Positions 1-6,396 are shown, counted from the stretch's first letter. The stretch is DNA of 8,841 nt from Rikenellaceae bacterium (GCA_900769385.1 CAAGGO010000069.1:1-8841); one strand, 5' to 3'. The notes: generated by a model not told the origin, from the letters alone. Translations and numbers: made by a program.

Positions 1-19
1 ACGTGTGCTCTTCCGATCT
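1..19. other. Illumina TruSeq adapter remnant at contig end
   Basis: The first 19 bases, ACGTGTGCTCTTCCGATCT, are identical to the 3' end of the Illumina TruSeq/multiplexing read-2 adapter. Read on the minus strand they are AGATCGGAAGAGCACACGT, the standard read-through adapter start. This is synthetic sequence left by incomplete trimming, not genomic DNA. It also adds spurious codons to the minus-strand reading frame that runs off this end. Confidence 0.96.
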
Positions 20-336
20 CCCACTGTGTAATCCTCACTGAGCAGGTTCTCGAAACTGCGGCAGGTGTCCCAACGGTCTCCCGGCATCCTCTGACCGCCA
101 TCGTTGGTCGCGAACTCCGTCTTGTCACCTCCACCATAATTCCAGCAGGCGAATTTCTCTGACGGATCATACACCAGCAGCGAGTTATGGGCTATGGTAC
201 GCTTGAAATAATTCTTGTTATGAGGCGAGTTATATCCTCCTGCCGATCCCTGATATGAACCCGAATCAATGGCCAGAGGGCCCCTGTAATATATCTGGAA
301 AGCACCTCCGTCCATATGCTGATGGTTGCCATAGAA
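20..336 (-). CDS. Heparinase II/III-family lyase fragment, foreign to this locus
   Basis: About 105 codons, with neither the natural start nor the stop, read in frame with the RNase G ORF. The translation contains GNHQHMD, then AIDSGSYQG 17 residues after the second His, then KRTIAHNS and LLVYDP. These match the heparinase II/III superfamily (polysaccharide lyases such as heparinase II, alginate and oligo-alginate lyases). From memory of Pedobacter heparinase II, His408, Asp425 and His464 hold a structural zinc; the His-to-Asp spacing of 17 is the same here and a downstream His is present. Such enzymes are secreted or periplasmic and break uronic-acid glycans by beta-elimination. The substrate cannot be told from the fragment. 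Base use differs from the adjoining RNase G: GC is about 52% (61-300) against about 45% (541-780), and it has four TCG serine codons while I saw none in the 424 RNase G codons. The fragment lies between an adapter and a broken gene, so it most likely came from another locus or genome. Confidence 0.85.
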
Positions 337-345
337 CTGCTCGTT
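328..345. other. Chimeric junction between rng and heparinase fragment
   Basis: On the minus strand the protein runs ...[11 protein letters not shown] (typical RNase G) and then directly [11 protein letters not shown] (typical heparinase II/III). In RNase G/E proteins the sequence after this point is normally the Zn-link CPxCxGxG; here it is absent. The switch falls near 336/337, but the exact base is uncertain because both partners may share a few bases here. The join keeps the reading frame, so gene callers will report one false fusion protein. Confidence 0.85.
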
Positions 346-1608
346 AACCTTAATTTCAGTAGCGGGTCTTACTCTTTGCCTTGTAATCTGCATAAGGCCA
401 AATTTGGTAAGAGGAAGCACATTGTGTTTTGCCCTGTCTGTAGAAAGGAGCTCCTGCATACGTTTATGGAGCTTTATCTTGTTCTCATTGGTCTCCATAT
501 CAATGAAGTCAACAATGATGATTCCTCCCATATCCCTAAGTCTCAGCTGTCTTGCAATCTCTTCTGCAGCGTTAAGATTCACTTCAAGGGTATTCTGTTC
601 CTGGTCTACACCCTGTTTTGCCCTGATACCACTGTTTACGTCAACAACGTGGAGCGCCTCTGTATGCTCAATTATGATATAGGCACCCTGTTTCAGTGGA
701 ACCACTTTACCAAAGGCTCCTTTTATCTGCCTTGTAACATCAAAGTGGTCAAAAATGGGCTCATCACCCCTGTAAAGCTTTACAATCTTCTCGTGCTCCG
801 GTGCAATGGTGGAGATATAATCCTTAACCTCCTCATAAACCCCTTCGTCGTTTACATAGATATTTGAGAATGAGTCATTCAGCAGATCCCTAAGAATTGT
901 GGTTGTCCTGCTGTTCTCTGTAAACAACAATTGTGGCGGTTTTTCGGTTACCAGTTTTGTCCAGCTCTCTTCCCATTTCTTGATGAGCATTTTTATCTCT
1001 GCGTCCAAAACTGCTGCTTTCTTGCCCTCTGCCGCTGTTCTGATAATTACTCCGTAATTTGGCGGCAAAATGCTGTACACCAATCGCTCCAGCCTTCTTT
1101 TTTCCTCCTTTGAGGAAATTTTCTGGGATACGCTTACCTTATCTGCAAACGGCAACAGGACCACGTTTCTTCCCGCTATGGATATTTCAGCTGTAAGCCT
1201 TGAGCCTTTTGTTGAAATCGGCTCTTTCACTATCTGTACTATGATAGGCTGGCCAGGCTGTAAAACATCCCCTATCTTACCCTCTTTTTCAAGGATACTT
1301 CCAATTTTAATATTGGAGTAGAAGGTTTTCAAATCCCTATTGGGATTCACCTGTTTGGCGAAATAATCAAAGGCCCTGTAATTGAATCCTAGATCAAGAT
1401 AATGGATAAAAGCGTCCTTGTCATCACCTATATCTACAAACGCTGCATTCAGGGCTGGCATAATCTTCTTAACCTTGCCCAAATAAACATCGCCTACAGA
1501 ATAGGATCCGTTGTTCTGCTCCTTGTTCAACTCAACAAGCCTGTGATTGTCCAACAGAGCAATTGATATCTCCGTTGAATTTACATCAATAATCAGATCC
1601 TTCTCCAT
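337..1608 (-). CDS. rng: Ribonuclease G (Rne/Rng family), C-terminus lost at chimeric join
   Basis: Endoribonuclease of the RNase E/G family, which cuts single-stranded A/U-rich RNA and in rRNA maturation trims the 16S 5' end. The ATG at 1608 gives [10 protein letters not shown], the usual family N-terminus. Residues about 37-125 form the S1 RNA-binding domain ([26 protein letters not shown]). The 5'-sensor region follows ([24 protein letters not shown]). The catalytic DNase I-like part has Asp323 in DVNSG and Asp367 in VDFIDM, spaced like E. coli RNase E Asp303 and Asp346 with one extra residue, followed by [13 protein letters not shown]. Only 424 native residues remain, where roughly 500 or more is usual; the Zn-link cysteines and C-terminal small domain are missing because the contig switches to unrelated sequence. 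In the organism the gene is probably intact. It is the last gene of the HU-bL38-rng group and is preceded by a terminator-like hairpin. There is no Shine-Dalgarno sequence before the start. Confidence 0.93.
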
Positions 1609-1616
1609 CCGTCACT

Positions 1617-1654
1617 AAAAAAAGATAAGAGAGTGACGCGTTGGCCACCCTCTT
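1617..1654 (-). terminator. Intrinsic terminator-like hairpin in front of rng
   Basis: On the minus strand, AAGAGGGTG (1654-1646) pairs with CACTCTCTT (1635-1627): nine base pairs including one G-U, with a 10-nt loop. It is followed after 3 nt by seven Ts (1623-1617), so the structure has the form of a rho-independent terminator for the HU/bL38 transcript. The rng start codon lies only 8 nt beyond the T-run, so rng must be reached by read-through, or by a promoter I cannot see. The element may act as an attenuator or as an RNase-sensitive leader controlling rng. Confidence 0.75.
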
Positions 1655-1684
1655 AGTTAATTTTTCAGACCAAATGTCTACAAA

Positions 1685-1777
1685 CTACTTACGTTTCTTA
1701 TGTCTGTTCTTACGAAGACGTTTTTTACGTTTGTGAGTAGCCATCTTATGTCTCTTTCTTTTCTTTCCGCTTGGCAT
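1685..1777 (-). CDS. 30-aa basic protein, probable ribosomal protein bL38
   Basis: The ORF starts at ATG 1777 and ends at TAG 1685-1687, giving 30 residues: it begins MPSGKKRKRHKMATHKRKKR and ends LRKNRHKKRK. About two thirds of the residues are Lys, Arg or His; there is no hydrophobic core, so it must fold on RNA. Tiny proteins beginning MPSGKKRKRHK are conserved across Bacteroidota beside HU and RNase G genes. I recall that the Flavobacterium johnsoniae ribosome structure revealed a new large-subunit protein, bL38, that fits this type; the identity of this gene with bL38 is my inference from size, charge and phylum. It lies 48 nt after the HU gene and 30 nt before the terminator hairpin, so HU and this gene probably share a transcript. 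Automatic gene callers with a size cutoff will miss it. Confidence 0.85.
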   Translation of the reverse strand: MPSGKKRKRHKMATHKRKKRLRKNRHKKRK

Positions 1778-1800
1778 AACTGTAATATTTAATATTGTTT

Positions 1801-1825
1801 AAAAAATGTTTTTCTGTGGAACAGA
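1801..1825 (-). other. Small hairpin with T-run after HU stop
   Basis: Directly after the HU stop codon the minus strand reads TCTGT-TCC-ACAGA (1825-1813), a 5-bp stem with a 3-nt loop, then AAAAACATTTTTT ending in six Ts at 1806-1801. It could be a weak terminator or processing site between HU and the 30-aa gene, lowering downstream expression. The stem is short and the spacing to the Ts is not ideal, so it may be chance in an AT-rich gap. Confidence 0.3.
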
Positions 1826-2110
1826 TTATTTTGCGCTACCTTTCACTTTATTCATGAAAACCTTAGCAGGTTTGAATGAAGGAATATTATGCTCAGGAAT
1901 AATCAGTGTTGTATTTTTAGAAATATTTCTTGCTGTCTTTTTAGCACGTTTCTTTACAATGAAGCTACCAAAACCACGCAAATACACATTATTATCCTGA
2001 GCTAGTGAATCTTTAACACTCTCCATAAAAGATTCAATCACGTTCTGCACTGCTATCTTCTCAATACCTGTTGCTTTAGCAACCTCATTAACGATATCTG
2101 CTTTAGTCAT
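1826..2110 (-). CDS. HU/IHF-family DNA-binding protein
   Basis: The 94-residue product has the length and layout of a bacterial HU/IHF subunit, a nucleoid protein that bends DNA as a dimer. Residues 1-40 form the helical dimer body (MTKADIVNEVAKATGIEK...). NVYLRGFGSFIVKKR (about 41-55) is the beta-sheet signature, residues about 56-75 are the DNA-gripping arm, and FKPAKVFMNKVK is the C-terminal helix. The arm tip reads ARNISKNTT instead of the ARNPxTG of E. coli HU, so the proline that intercalates into DNA is absent; I recall this variant as usual in this Bacteroidota clade. It heads the leftward group HU-bL38-rng and has its own promoter at 2154-2183. It cannot be assigned specifically to HU-alpha, HU-beta or IHF from the sequence alone. 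Confidence 0.93.
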   Translation of the reverse strand: MTKADIVNEVAKATGIEKIAVQNVIESFMESVKDSLAQDNNVYLRGFGSFIVKKRAKKTARNISKNTTLIIPEHNIPSFKPAKVFMNKVKGSAK

Positions 2111-2153
2111 AATTCTTTACAAATGATTAAATGTTTAATATTTTTTGGGAGAG

Positions 2154-2183
2154 CAAAAGTAGGTTATTTTTTCTGAATTTCAA
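2154..2183 (-). promoter_or_regulatory. Bacteroidota-type promoter for HU
   Basis: On the minus strand TACTTTTG (2161-2154) matches the -7 consensus TAnnTTTG of the Bacteroidota primary sigma factor fully. ATTG, with its TTG at 2183-2181, stands 19 nt upstream, in the range for the -33 TTG element. Transcription would start near 2148, leaving a leader of about 38 nt before the HU ATG at 2110. Confidence 0.65.
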
Positions 2184-2216
2184 TAACAAATGCAAAAAAA
2201 TGGCACTTTTTTTCAC

Positions 2217-2249
2217 TTTGCCCCAAAAATTGGCGGGTCCTGAAGTTTG
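2217..2249 (+). promoter_or_regulatory. Weak candidate promoter for lon
   Basis: TTTG (2217-2220) followed after 21 nt by GAAGTTTG (2242-2249) resembles the -33/-7 pair with one mismatch in the -7 element. It would give a leader of roughly 90 nt before lon. No better match is seen nearer the start codon. No heat-shock element can be recognised. Confidence 0.25.
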
Positions 2250-2345
2250 GCATATATATTGACCATATTACAAGCTGCCTTTCCAATAACTGTAAAGGCA
2301 AACAGAAACTGACATTTTGACATATTTATATACAATTTACTTATA

Positions 2346-4748
2346 ATGAAGATTCCAAAATTTTCACTCAACCAGATGGAGAGCGGTGAGATAAACATAA
2401 TTCCTGTAATTGATATAAACGGGAGTGCAAATATGGAGGAGGTTGATATGCCAAATACACTGCCTATACTGGCACTTAGGGATGCCGTGCTGTTTCCCGG
2501 CACCATTCTGCCAATTACCGTTGGCAGGGAGAAATCCCTGAAGCTGGTAAAGGCCCTGCATAAGTCAAGCAATATAATTGGTACTGTTACACAGAAAGAT
2601 CCAAGCGTTGAAGAGCCGGTTAAGGATGACCTGTTCCACATTGGTACAAGCGCAAGAATCATCAGGCTCATTGAAATGCCTGACGGTGCACTTACTGCCA
2701 TTCTGCAGGGTATCAAGAGATTTTCTCTGGACACAATAATTTCTGAGGAGCCATATCTGATAGGTACCATAACTTACAGGGAAGATATCCTTAACGAAGA
2801 CCAGAAAGTTGTTGAACCCCTTATGAGTTCAATAAAGGATGCCGCTATGGCAGTAATAAGGATGACTCCTCATATGCCACAGGAGACAATGGCTGCCATA
2901 AAAGGGATTGGAGATGTAAAATTCCTTGTAAATATGGTTGCCACAAACCTTGACAATGACCTTACTCCCGACAAACTTGACATCCTTTCGGCAGATGACA
3001 TAGTTACAAGGGGATACAAACTTCTTGCATCTCTGAACAAGCACGTGGAAATCCTTAAGATAAAGGAGGATATCCAGCAGAAGGTAAAGCAGGAGATGGA
3101 CCAGCAGCAGAGGGAATACTACCTTAACAACCAGCTGAAAACCATCCAGGAAGAGCTTGGAATGGACGGCAACGGAAAAGATGTTGCAGAACTCAGACAA
3201 CGTGCCAAGACAAAAGAGTGGCCTGAATGGGTTGCAAAGAATTTTGAAAAGGAACTGGCAAGACTTGAGCGTTCAAACCCCAACTCGCCTGAATACGGTG
3301 TGCAGCTCAACTATGTGGAGTTCATTCTGGATCTGCCTTGGAACTATATGACCAAGGACAATCTGGATATGAAGCACGCAATGAAAGTGCTTGACAAAGA
3401 CCACTTTGGATTGGAAAGCGTAAAGGAGAGAATCATTGAATACCTTGCTGTACTCAAGCTTAAAGGAGATATGAAATCACCTATCCTTTGCCTATACGGC
3501 CCTCCGGGTGTTGGAAAGACATCATTGGGCAAATCAATTGCAAAGGCATTGGGCAGAAAATACGGCAGAATTTCACTTGGCGGTTTGCATGACGAGTCTG
3601 AAATCCGCGGACACAGGAAAACCTACATTGGGGCAATGGCCGGACGCATTATCCAGACCATCAGCAAAACAGGAAGTTCAAACCCTGTAATTGTACTGGA
3701 TGAGATAGACAAAGTGAGTGCAGACTACAAGGGAGATCCTGCATCGGCATTGCTTGAGGTACTTGATCCTGAGCAGAATACCACTTTCCATGACAATTAT
3801 CTTGATATGGACTATGATCTGTCAAAGGTTCTGTTCATTACCACTGCAAACAACATCAGCACAATACACCGTGCATTGCGTGACAGGATGGAGATGATTC
3901 CGGTAAACGGATACCTTGCAGAGGAGAAATACCATATTGCAAAGGATTACCTTATCCCTAAACAGAGGGAAGCCCACGGACTTGATGCCAGCCAGCTGAA
4001 GATAAACAAGAGCGGTATTGAAACCATTATAGACAAATACACAAGAGAATCCGGTGTACGTACCCTTGACAAGCAAATTGCAAAAATTGCAAGGAATATG
4101 GCAAAGAGAATTGCCCTTGAAGAGGAGATTCCTGCACACCTTGATTCCAAAGCTGTAACAGAGATACTTGGCTTGCCTACAAACAACCACGATATGCAGA
4201 AAGGTAATGAGGGAACAGGTGTGGTAACAGGTTTGGCGTGGACCGAAATGGGTGGAGAAATCCTGTTTGTGGAGACCAGCCTCAGCGAGGGCAAAGGGGT
4301 TCTTACAACCACAGGAAGCCTTGGCGATGTAATGAAGGAGTCTGCAATGATTGCATACCAGTACATTAAAGCCCATCCGCATCTGCTTGGCCTTAAAGCT
4401 GAAGATATACAGAACAAAGATGTACACATCCACGTTCCTGAGGGTGCAATACCTAAAGACGGCCCTTCAGCCGGCATTACAATGGTAAGTTCAATGGCTT
4501 CTGCATTTATGGGCAAGAGCGTTAAACCTGCAATAGCAATGACCGGAGAGATGACCTTAAGGGGCAAAGTACTTCCAGTAGGCGGCATAAAGGAGAAAAT
4601 CCTTGCTGCCAAAAGGGCAGGGATAAACACCATAATCCTTTCAGCCGAAAACGAGAAGGACATTAAGGACATCAAGGAAGTTTACATCAAGGGACTTGAG
4701 TTCCATTATGTAAAGACAATGGAGGATGTACTCAAATTCATTTTCTGA
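2346..4748 (+). CDS. lon: ATP-dependent Lon protease
   Basis: The product is an 800-residue LonA-type cytosolic AAA+ serine protease that unfolds and degrades misfolded and regulatory proteins as a hexamer. After a 35-residue polar extension the N-terminal LON substrate domain begins at PNTLPILALRD and runs to about residue 230. A long helix or coiled coil rich in Lys, Gln and Glu follows (about 238-272). The AAA+ module has Walker A GPPGVGKT (385-392) and Walker B IVLDEID (449-455), with IRGHRKTYIGAMAGRIIQ between them. The protease domain has catalytic Ser708 in PKDGPSAG and Lys751 in GGIKEK; the 43-residue spacing equals that of E. coli Ser679/Lys722. All catalytic residues are present. 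The segment ISTIHRALRDRMEMI differs from the usual IPxPLxDRMEI by losing both prolines, a small oddity. ATG 2346 is preferred because a polar N-terminal extension is usual in Bacteroidota Lon; an in-frame ATG at 2448 is an alternative. It is followed 1 nt later by ung. Confidence 0.97.
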   Translation: MKIPKFSLNQMESGEINIIPVIDINGSANMEEVDMPNTLPILALRDAVLFPGTILPITVGREKSLKLVKALHKSSNIIGTVTQKDPSVEEPVKDDLFHIGTSARIIRLIEMPDGALTAILQGIKRFSLDTIISEEPYLIGTITYREDILNEDQKVVEPLMSSIKDAAMAVIRMTPHMPQETMAAIKGIGDVKFLVNMVATNLDNDLTPDKLDILSADDIVTRGYKLLASLNKHVEILKIKEDIQQKVKQEMDQQQREYYLNNQLKTIQEELGMDGNGKDVAELRQRAKTKEWPEWVAKNFEKELARLERSNPNSPEYGVQLNYVEFILDLPWNYMTKDNLDMKHAMKVLDKDHFGLESVKERIIEYLAVLKLKGDMKSPILCLYGPPGVGKTSLGKSIAKALGRKYGRISLGGLHDESEIRGHRKTYIGAMAGRIIQTISKTGSSNPVIVLDEIDKVSADYKGDPASALLEVLDPEQNTTFHDNYLDMDYDLSKVLFITTANNISTIHRALRDRMEMIPVNGYLAEEKYHIAKDYLIPKQREAHGLDASQLKINKSGIETIIDKYTRESGVRTLDKQIAKIARNMAKRIALEEEIPAHLDSKAVTEILGLPTNNHDMQKGNEGTGVVTGLAWTEMGGEILFVETSLSEGKGVLTTTGSLGDVMKESAMIAYQYIKAHPHLLGLKAEDIQNKDVHIHVPEGAIPKDGPSAGITMVSSMASAFMGKSVKPAIAMTGEMTLRGKVLPVGGIKEKILAAKRAGINTIILSAENEKDIKDIKEVYIKGLEFHYVKTMEDVLKFIF

Positions 4749-4749
4749 A

Positions 4750-5418
4750 ATGGATGTAAAGATAGAAAAGCAATGGAAAGAGAAACTTTCCAACGAATTT
4801 GACAAGGATTACTTTGTAAACCTTGTCAAATTCTTGCATTCAGAGAAGGCTGCAGGGAAAACCATATACCCACCCGGAAGCCTCATCTTCAATGCATTTG
4901 AACTCACCCCTTTCAACAATGTGAAAGTTGTAATTCTTGGGCAGGACCCATATCACGGTCCAAACCAGGCACACGGTCTCTCCTTTTCTGTTCCCGACAG
5001 CATTCCCGCTCCCCCATCCCTGAAAAACATCTACAAGGAGATAGAGAGCGACCTTGGCGTTAAGGTTCAGAAAAACGGTAACTTGGAAAGTTGGGCCAAA
5101 CAGGGTGTATTCCTCCTTAACGCTGTTCTTACAGTTAGGGCCGGTGAACCAACTTCCCACAGCAAAATTGGATGGACACAATTTACAGATGCCGTAATAA
5201 AGACCATTTCAGACAACACTGAGGGGGTTGTATTTATGCTTTGGGGAAATTTTGCAAGAACCAAGAAAGAGCTGATAGACAGCAACAAGCACTACATTCT
5301 TGAAGCGGCACACCCTTCTCCGTTGGCCCGTGGCGCGTTTTTTGGATGCAGACACTTCTCAAAGTGCAATGCCATACTGGAATCATTGGGAAAAGAACCG
5401 ATAGAGTGGAATCTGTAA
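4750..5418 (+). CDS. ung: Uracil-DNA glycosylase, family 1
   Basis: Removes uracil from DNA (from cytosine deamination or dUTP incorporation), starting base excision repair. The product is 222 residues, close to E. coli Ung (229). The signature GQDPYHG spans residues 64-70, with the water-activating Asp66; GVFLLNAVLTVRAGEPTSH carries the uracil-recognition Asn, and AAHPSPLARGAFFGCRHFS holds catalytic His188 and the DNA-intercalation loop (E. coli Asp64 and His187). I chose ATG 4750, one base after the lon stop, over the upstream in-frame ATG at 4726, which lies inside lon and adds residues with no family counterpart. The near-contact suggests translational coupling with lon. There is no terminator on either side. 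Confidence 0.97.
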   Translation: MDVKIEKQWKEKLSNEFDKDYFVNLVKFLHSEKAAGKTIYPPGSLIFNAFELTPFNNVKVVILGQDPYHGPNQAHGLSFSVPDSIPAPPSLKNIYKEIESDLGVKVQKNGNLESWAKQGVFLLNAVLTVRAGEPTSHSKIGWTQFTDAVIKTISDNTEGVVFMLWGNFARTKKELIDSNKHYILEAAHPSPLARGAFFGCRHFSKCNAILESLGKEPIEWNL

Positions 5419-5451
5419 CGGCATTTGCAGGAAAAACAAAAAGAGAGTGTT

Positions 5452-5883
5452 ATGAAAAAGTTTATGTACCAATTGGCAATCCTTATTGCCCCTTTTGCAT
5501 TTGCAATGTGTTCAGAAAATGGAAATATTCCGGTTGAAAGCAACTGGGAACTTGAATATATCTATTCAAACGGATATGAGATGGCCCCACCGGAGGAGCA
5601 CAACGCCACCATTGCATTCCTTAAAGACTCACAGATGGCAGGAGATACAGGCTGCAACCGTTTCTTTGGAAACTTTGCAGCTACAGACAATACCCTTGAG
5701 TTCAACAATGTAGGAAGCACCAGAATGATGTGCCCGCAAATGCAGTTTGAAAACGCATTCCTCAGCACAATAGAAAAGACAGCTTCATACAACGTGAGCA
5801 AAGACCAGCTGGTACTGAAAGACAGCCTTGGAAATATCATAGCCCTGCTGAAAAAAATTGAACCTGTAGCTCAGGAAAAATAG
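5452..5883 (+). CDS. META/HslJ-like envelope protein
   Basis: 143 residues from ATG 5452; the upstream in-frame ATG at 5425 is less likely because it would put charged residues before the signal peptide. An N-terminal signal (MKK, then hydrophobic residues 5-18) ends in AFAMC-SEN with Cys20. The mature part fits the META (DUF306, HslJ-like) domain: SNWELEYIYSNG, TIAFLKDSQMAGDTGCNRFFG (signature GDTGCNRFFG at 64-73), then LEFNNVGSTRMMCPQMQFENAFLSTI with Cys94 and a closing LVLKDSLGN strand. Cys68 and Cys94 recur in the family and may form a disulfide. Exact function is unknown; HslJ is linked to heat and novobiocin response in E. coli. Cys20 suggests a lipoprotein, but Met at -1 is unusual (Gly, Ala or Ser expected), so cleavage after AFA by signal peptidase I is the alternative. 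It lies 33 nt after ung, in the same direction. Confidence 0.85.
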   Translation: MKKFMYQLAILIAPFAFAMCSENGNIPVESNWELEYIYSNGYEMAPPEEHNATIAFLKDSQMAGDTGCNRFFGNFAATDNTLEFNNVGSTRMMCPQMQFENAFLSTIEKTASYNVSKDQLVLKDSLGNIIALLKKIEPVAQEK

Positions 5884-5884
5884 T

Positions 5885-5892
5885 TACTTTTG
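5885..5892 (+). promoter_or_regulatory. Bacteroidota -7 element for coaD
   Basis: TACTTTTG immediately follows the META-gene stop codon and matches TAnnTTTG fully; it is the same octamer as in the HU promoter. A TTG at 5858-5860 is the nearest -33 candidate, but the 24-nt gap is longer than ideal. Transcription would begin near 5899, about 14 nt before the coaD ATG. Its place in the short gap suggests coaD can be expressed apart from lon-ung. Confidence 0.5.
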
Positions 5893-5912
5893 CAGAAACC
5901 AAAAAACAGAAG

Positions 5913-6389
5913 ATGCGCACAGCAATATTTCCAGGATCATTTGATCCGTTTACGGTAGGCCACTACGATGTACTGGAGTCTGCCCTTCAACTTTTTGACA
6001 AAGTTATTATAGCAGTAGGCTACAACAGCTCAAAGACAGGTTTCTTCAAGCCTGATGCAAGGGTGGAGATAATAAAACAGGCAACTGCCAATCTCAAGAA
6101 TGTGGAGGTTTGCACATACAGCGGCCTTACAATTGACCTTTGTCACCAGCTTGGTGTAAAGAACATCATCAGAGGCTTGCGCACAACCACGGATTTTGAG
6201 ATGGAGAGTGTAATTGCCCAGGCAAACAAAAAAATGGCACCGGATGTATCTACCGTTTTCATCCCTGCCTGCCAGGAATACTCATTCATTTCCTCAACAG
6301 TTGTAAGGGACATCCTCATCCACAAAGGAAACGCAAAACAATTCCTTCCGGAGGGTGTGGAGATTGAAAAATTCCTTGCAGAAAGGTAA
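5913..6389 (+). CDS. coaD: Phosphopantetheine adenylyltransferase
   Basis: Fourth enzyme of coenzyme A synthesis: 4'-phosphopantetheine + ATP gives dephospho-CoA + PPi, a reversible and feedback-inhibited step in the cytosol. The product is 158 residues, the normal size for bacterial CoaD. It has the nucleotidyltransferase fold with GSFDPFTVGH (residues 8-17, the TxGH signature with His17), Lys41 in the substrate loop, RGLR (87-90, the arginines matching E. coli Arg88/Arg91) and ISSTVVR (126-132), the second ATP-binding signature. No key residue is missing. ATG 5913 begins MRTAIFPGSFDP, the canonical start. It lies 29 nt after the META gene with a likely promoter in the gap, and 7 nt before the thioredoxin-like gene. 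Confidence 0.97.
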   Translation: MRTAIFPGSFDPFTVGHYDVLESALQLFDKVIIAVGYNSSKTGFFKPDARVEIIKQATANLKNVEVCTYSGLTIDLCHQLGVKNIIRGLRTTTDFEMESVIAQANKKMAPDVSTVFIPACQEYSFISSTVVRDILIHKGNAKQFLPEGVEIEKFLAER

Positions 6390-6396
6390 CAGCAGC

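Larger units (their letters stand above)
2111..2345. other. Divergent AT-rich intergenic region, HU versus lon
   Basis: This 235-bp stretch separates the leftward HU gene from rightward lon and carries no ORF that looks real. It holds the HU promoter and a weaker lon candidate. At its centre (2194-2213) seven As and seven Ts flank TGGCAC, an A/T-tract palindrome that would be intrinsically bent or melt easily. I see no riboswitch and no clear operator repeat. Confidence 0.7.

Noticed and set aside
316..1321. Plus-strand ORFs of 60-183 residues opposite rng
   Set aside because: They are antisense shadows of the conserved minus-strand RNase G frame, with no recognisable domains and Cys/Leu-rich composition typical of reverse-frame translation.
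20..1608. A novel RNase G-polysaccharide lyase fusion enzyme
   Set aside because: The frame is open across both parts, but the RNase loses its Zn-link at the join, the lyase part is only an internal fragment, base use changes, and an Illumina adapter follows. A cytosolic RNase fused to a secreted lyase makes no biological sense.
2194..2213. A7-N6-T7 palindrome as an intrinsic terminator
   Set aside because: The stem is only A-T pairs with no G/C core, and it sits between divergent promoters where no transcript needs to end.
2213..4675. Minus-strand ORFs up to 242 residues inside lon
   Set aside because: Lon is unmistakable and complete on the plus strand; the reverse frames show no family motifs. 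The one extending into the intergenic region (2213-2770) also lacks a plausible start context.
4726..4749. Upstream ung start overlapping lon
   Set aside because: The extra residues MYSNSFSE come from the lon coding sequence read in another frame; ATG 4750 right after the lon stop gives the normal family length.
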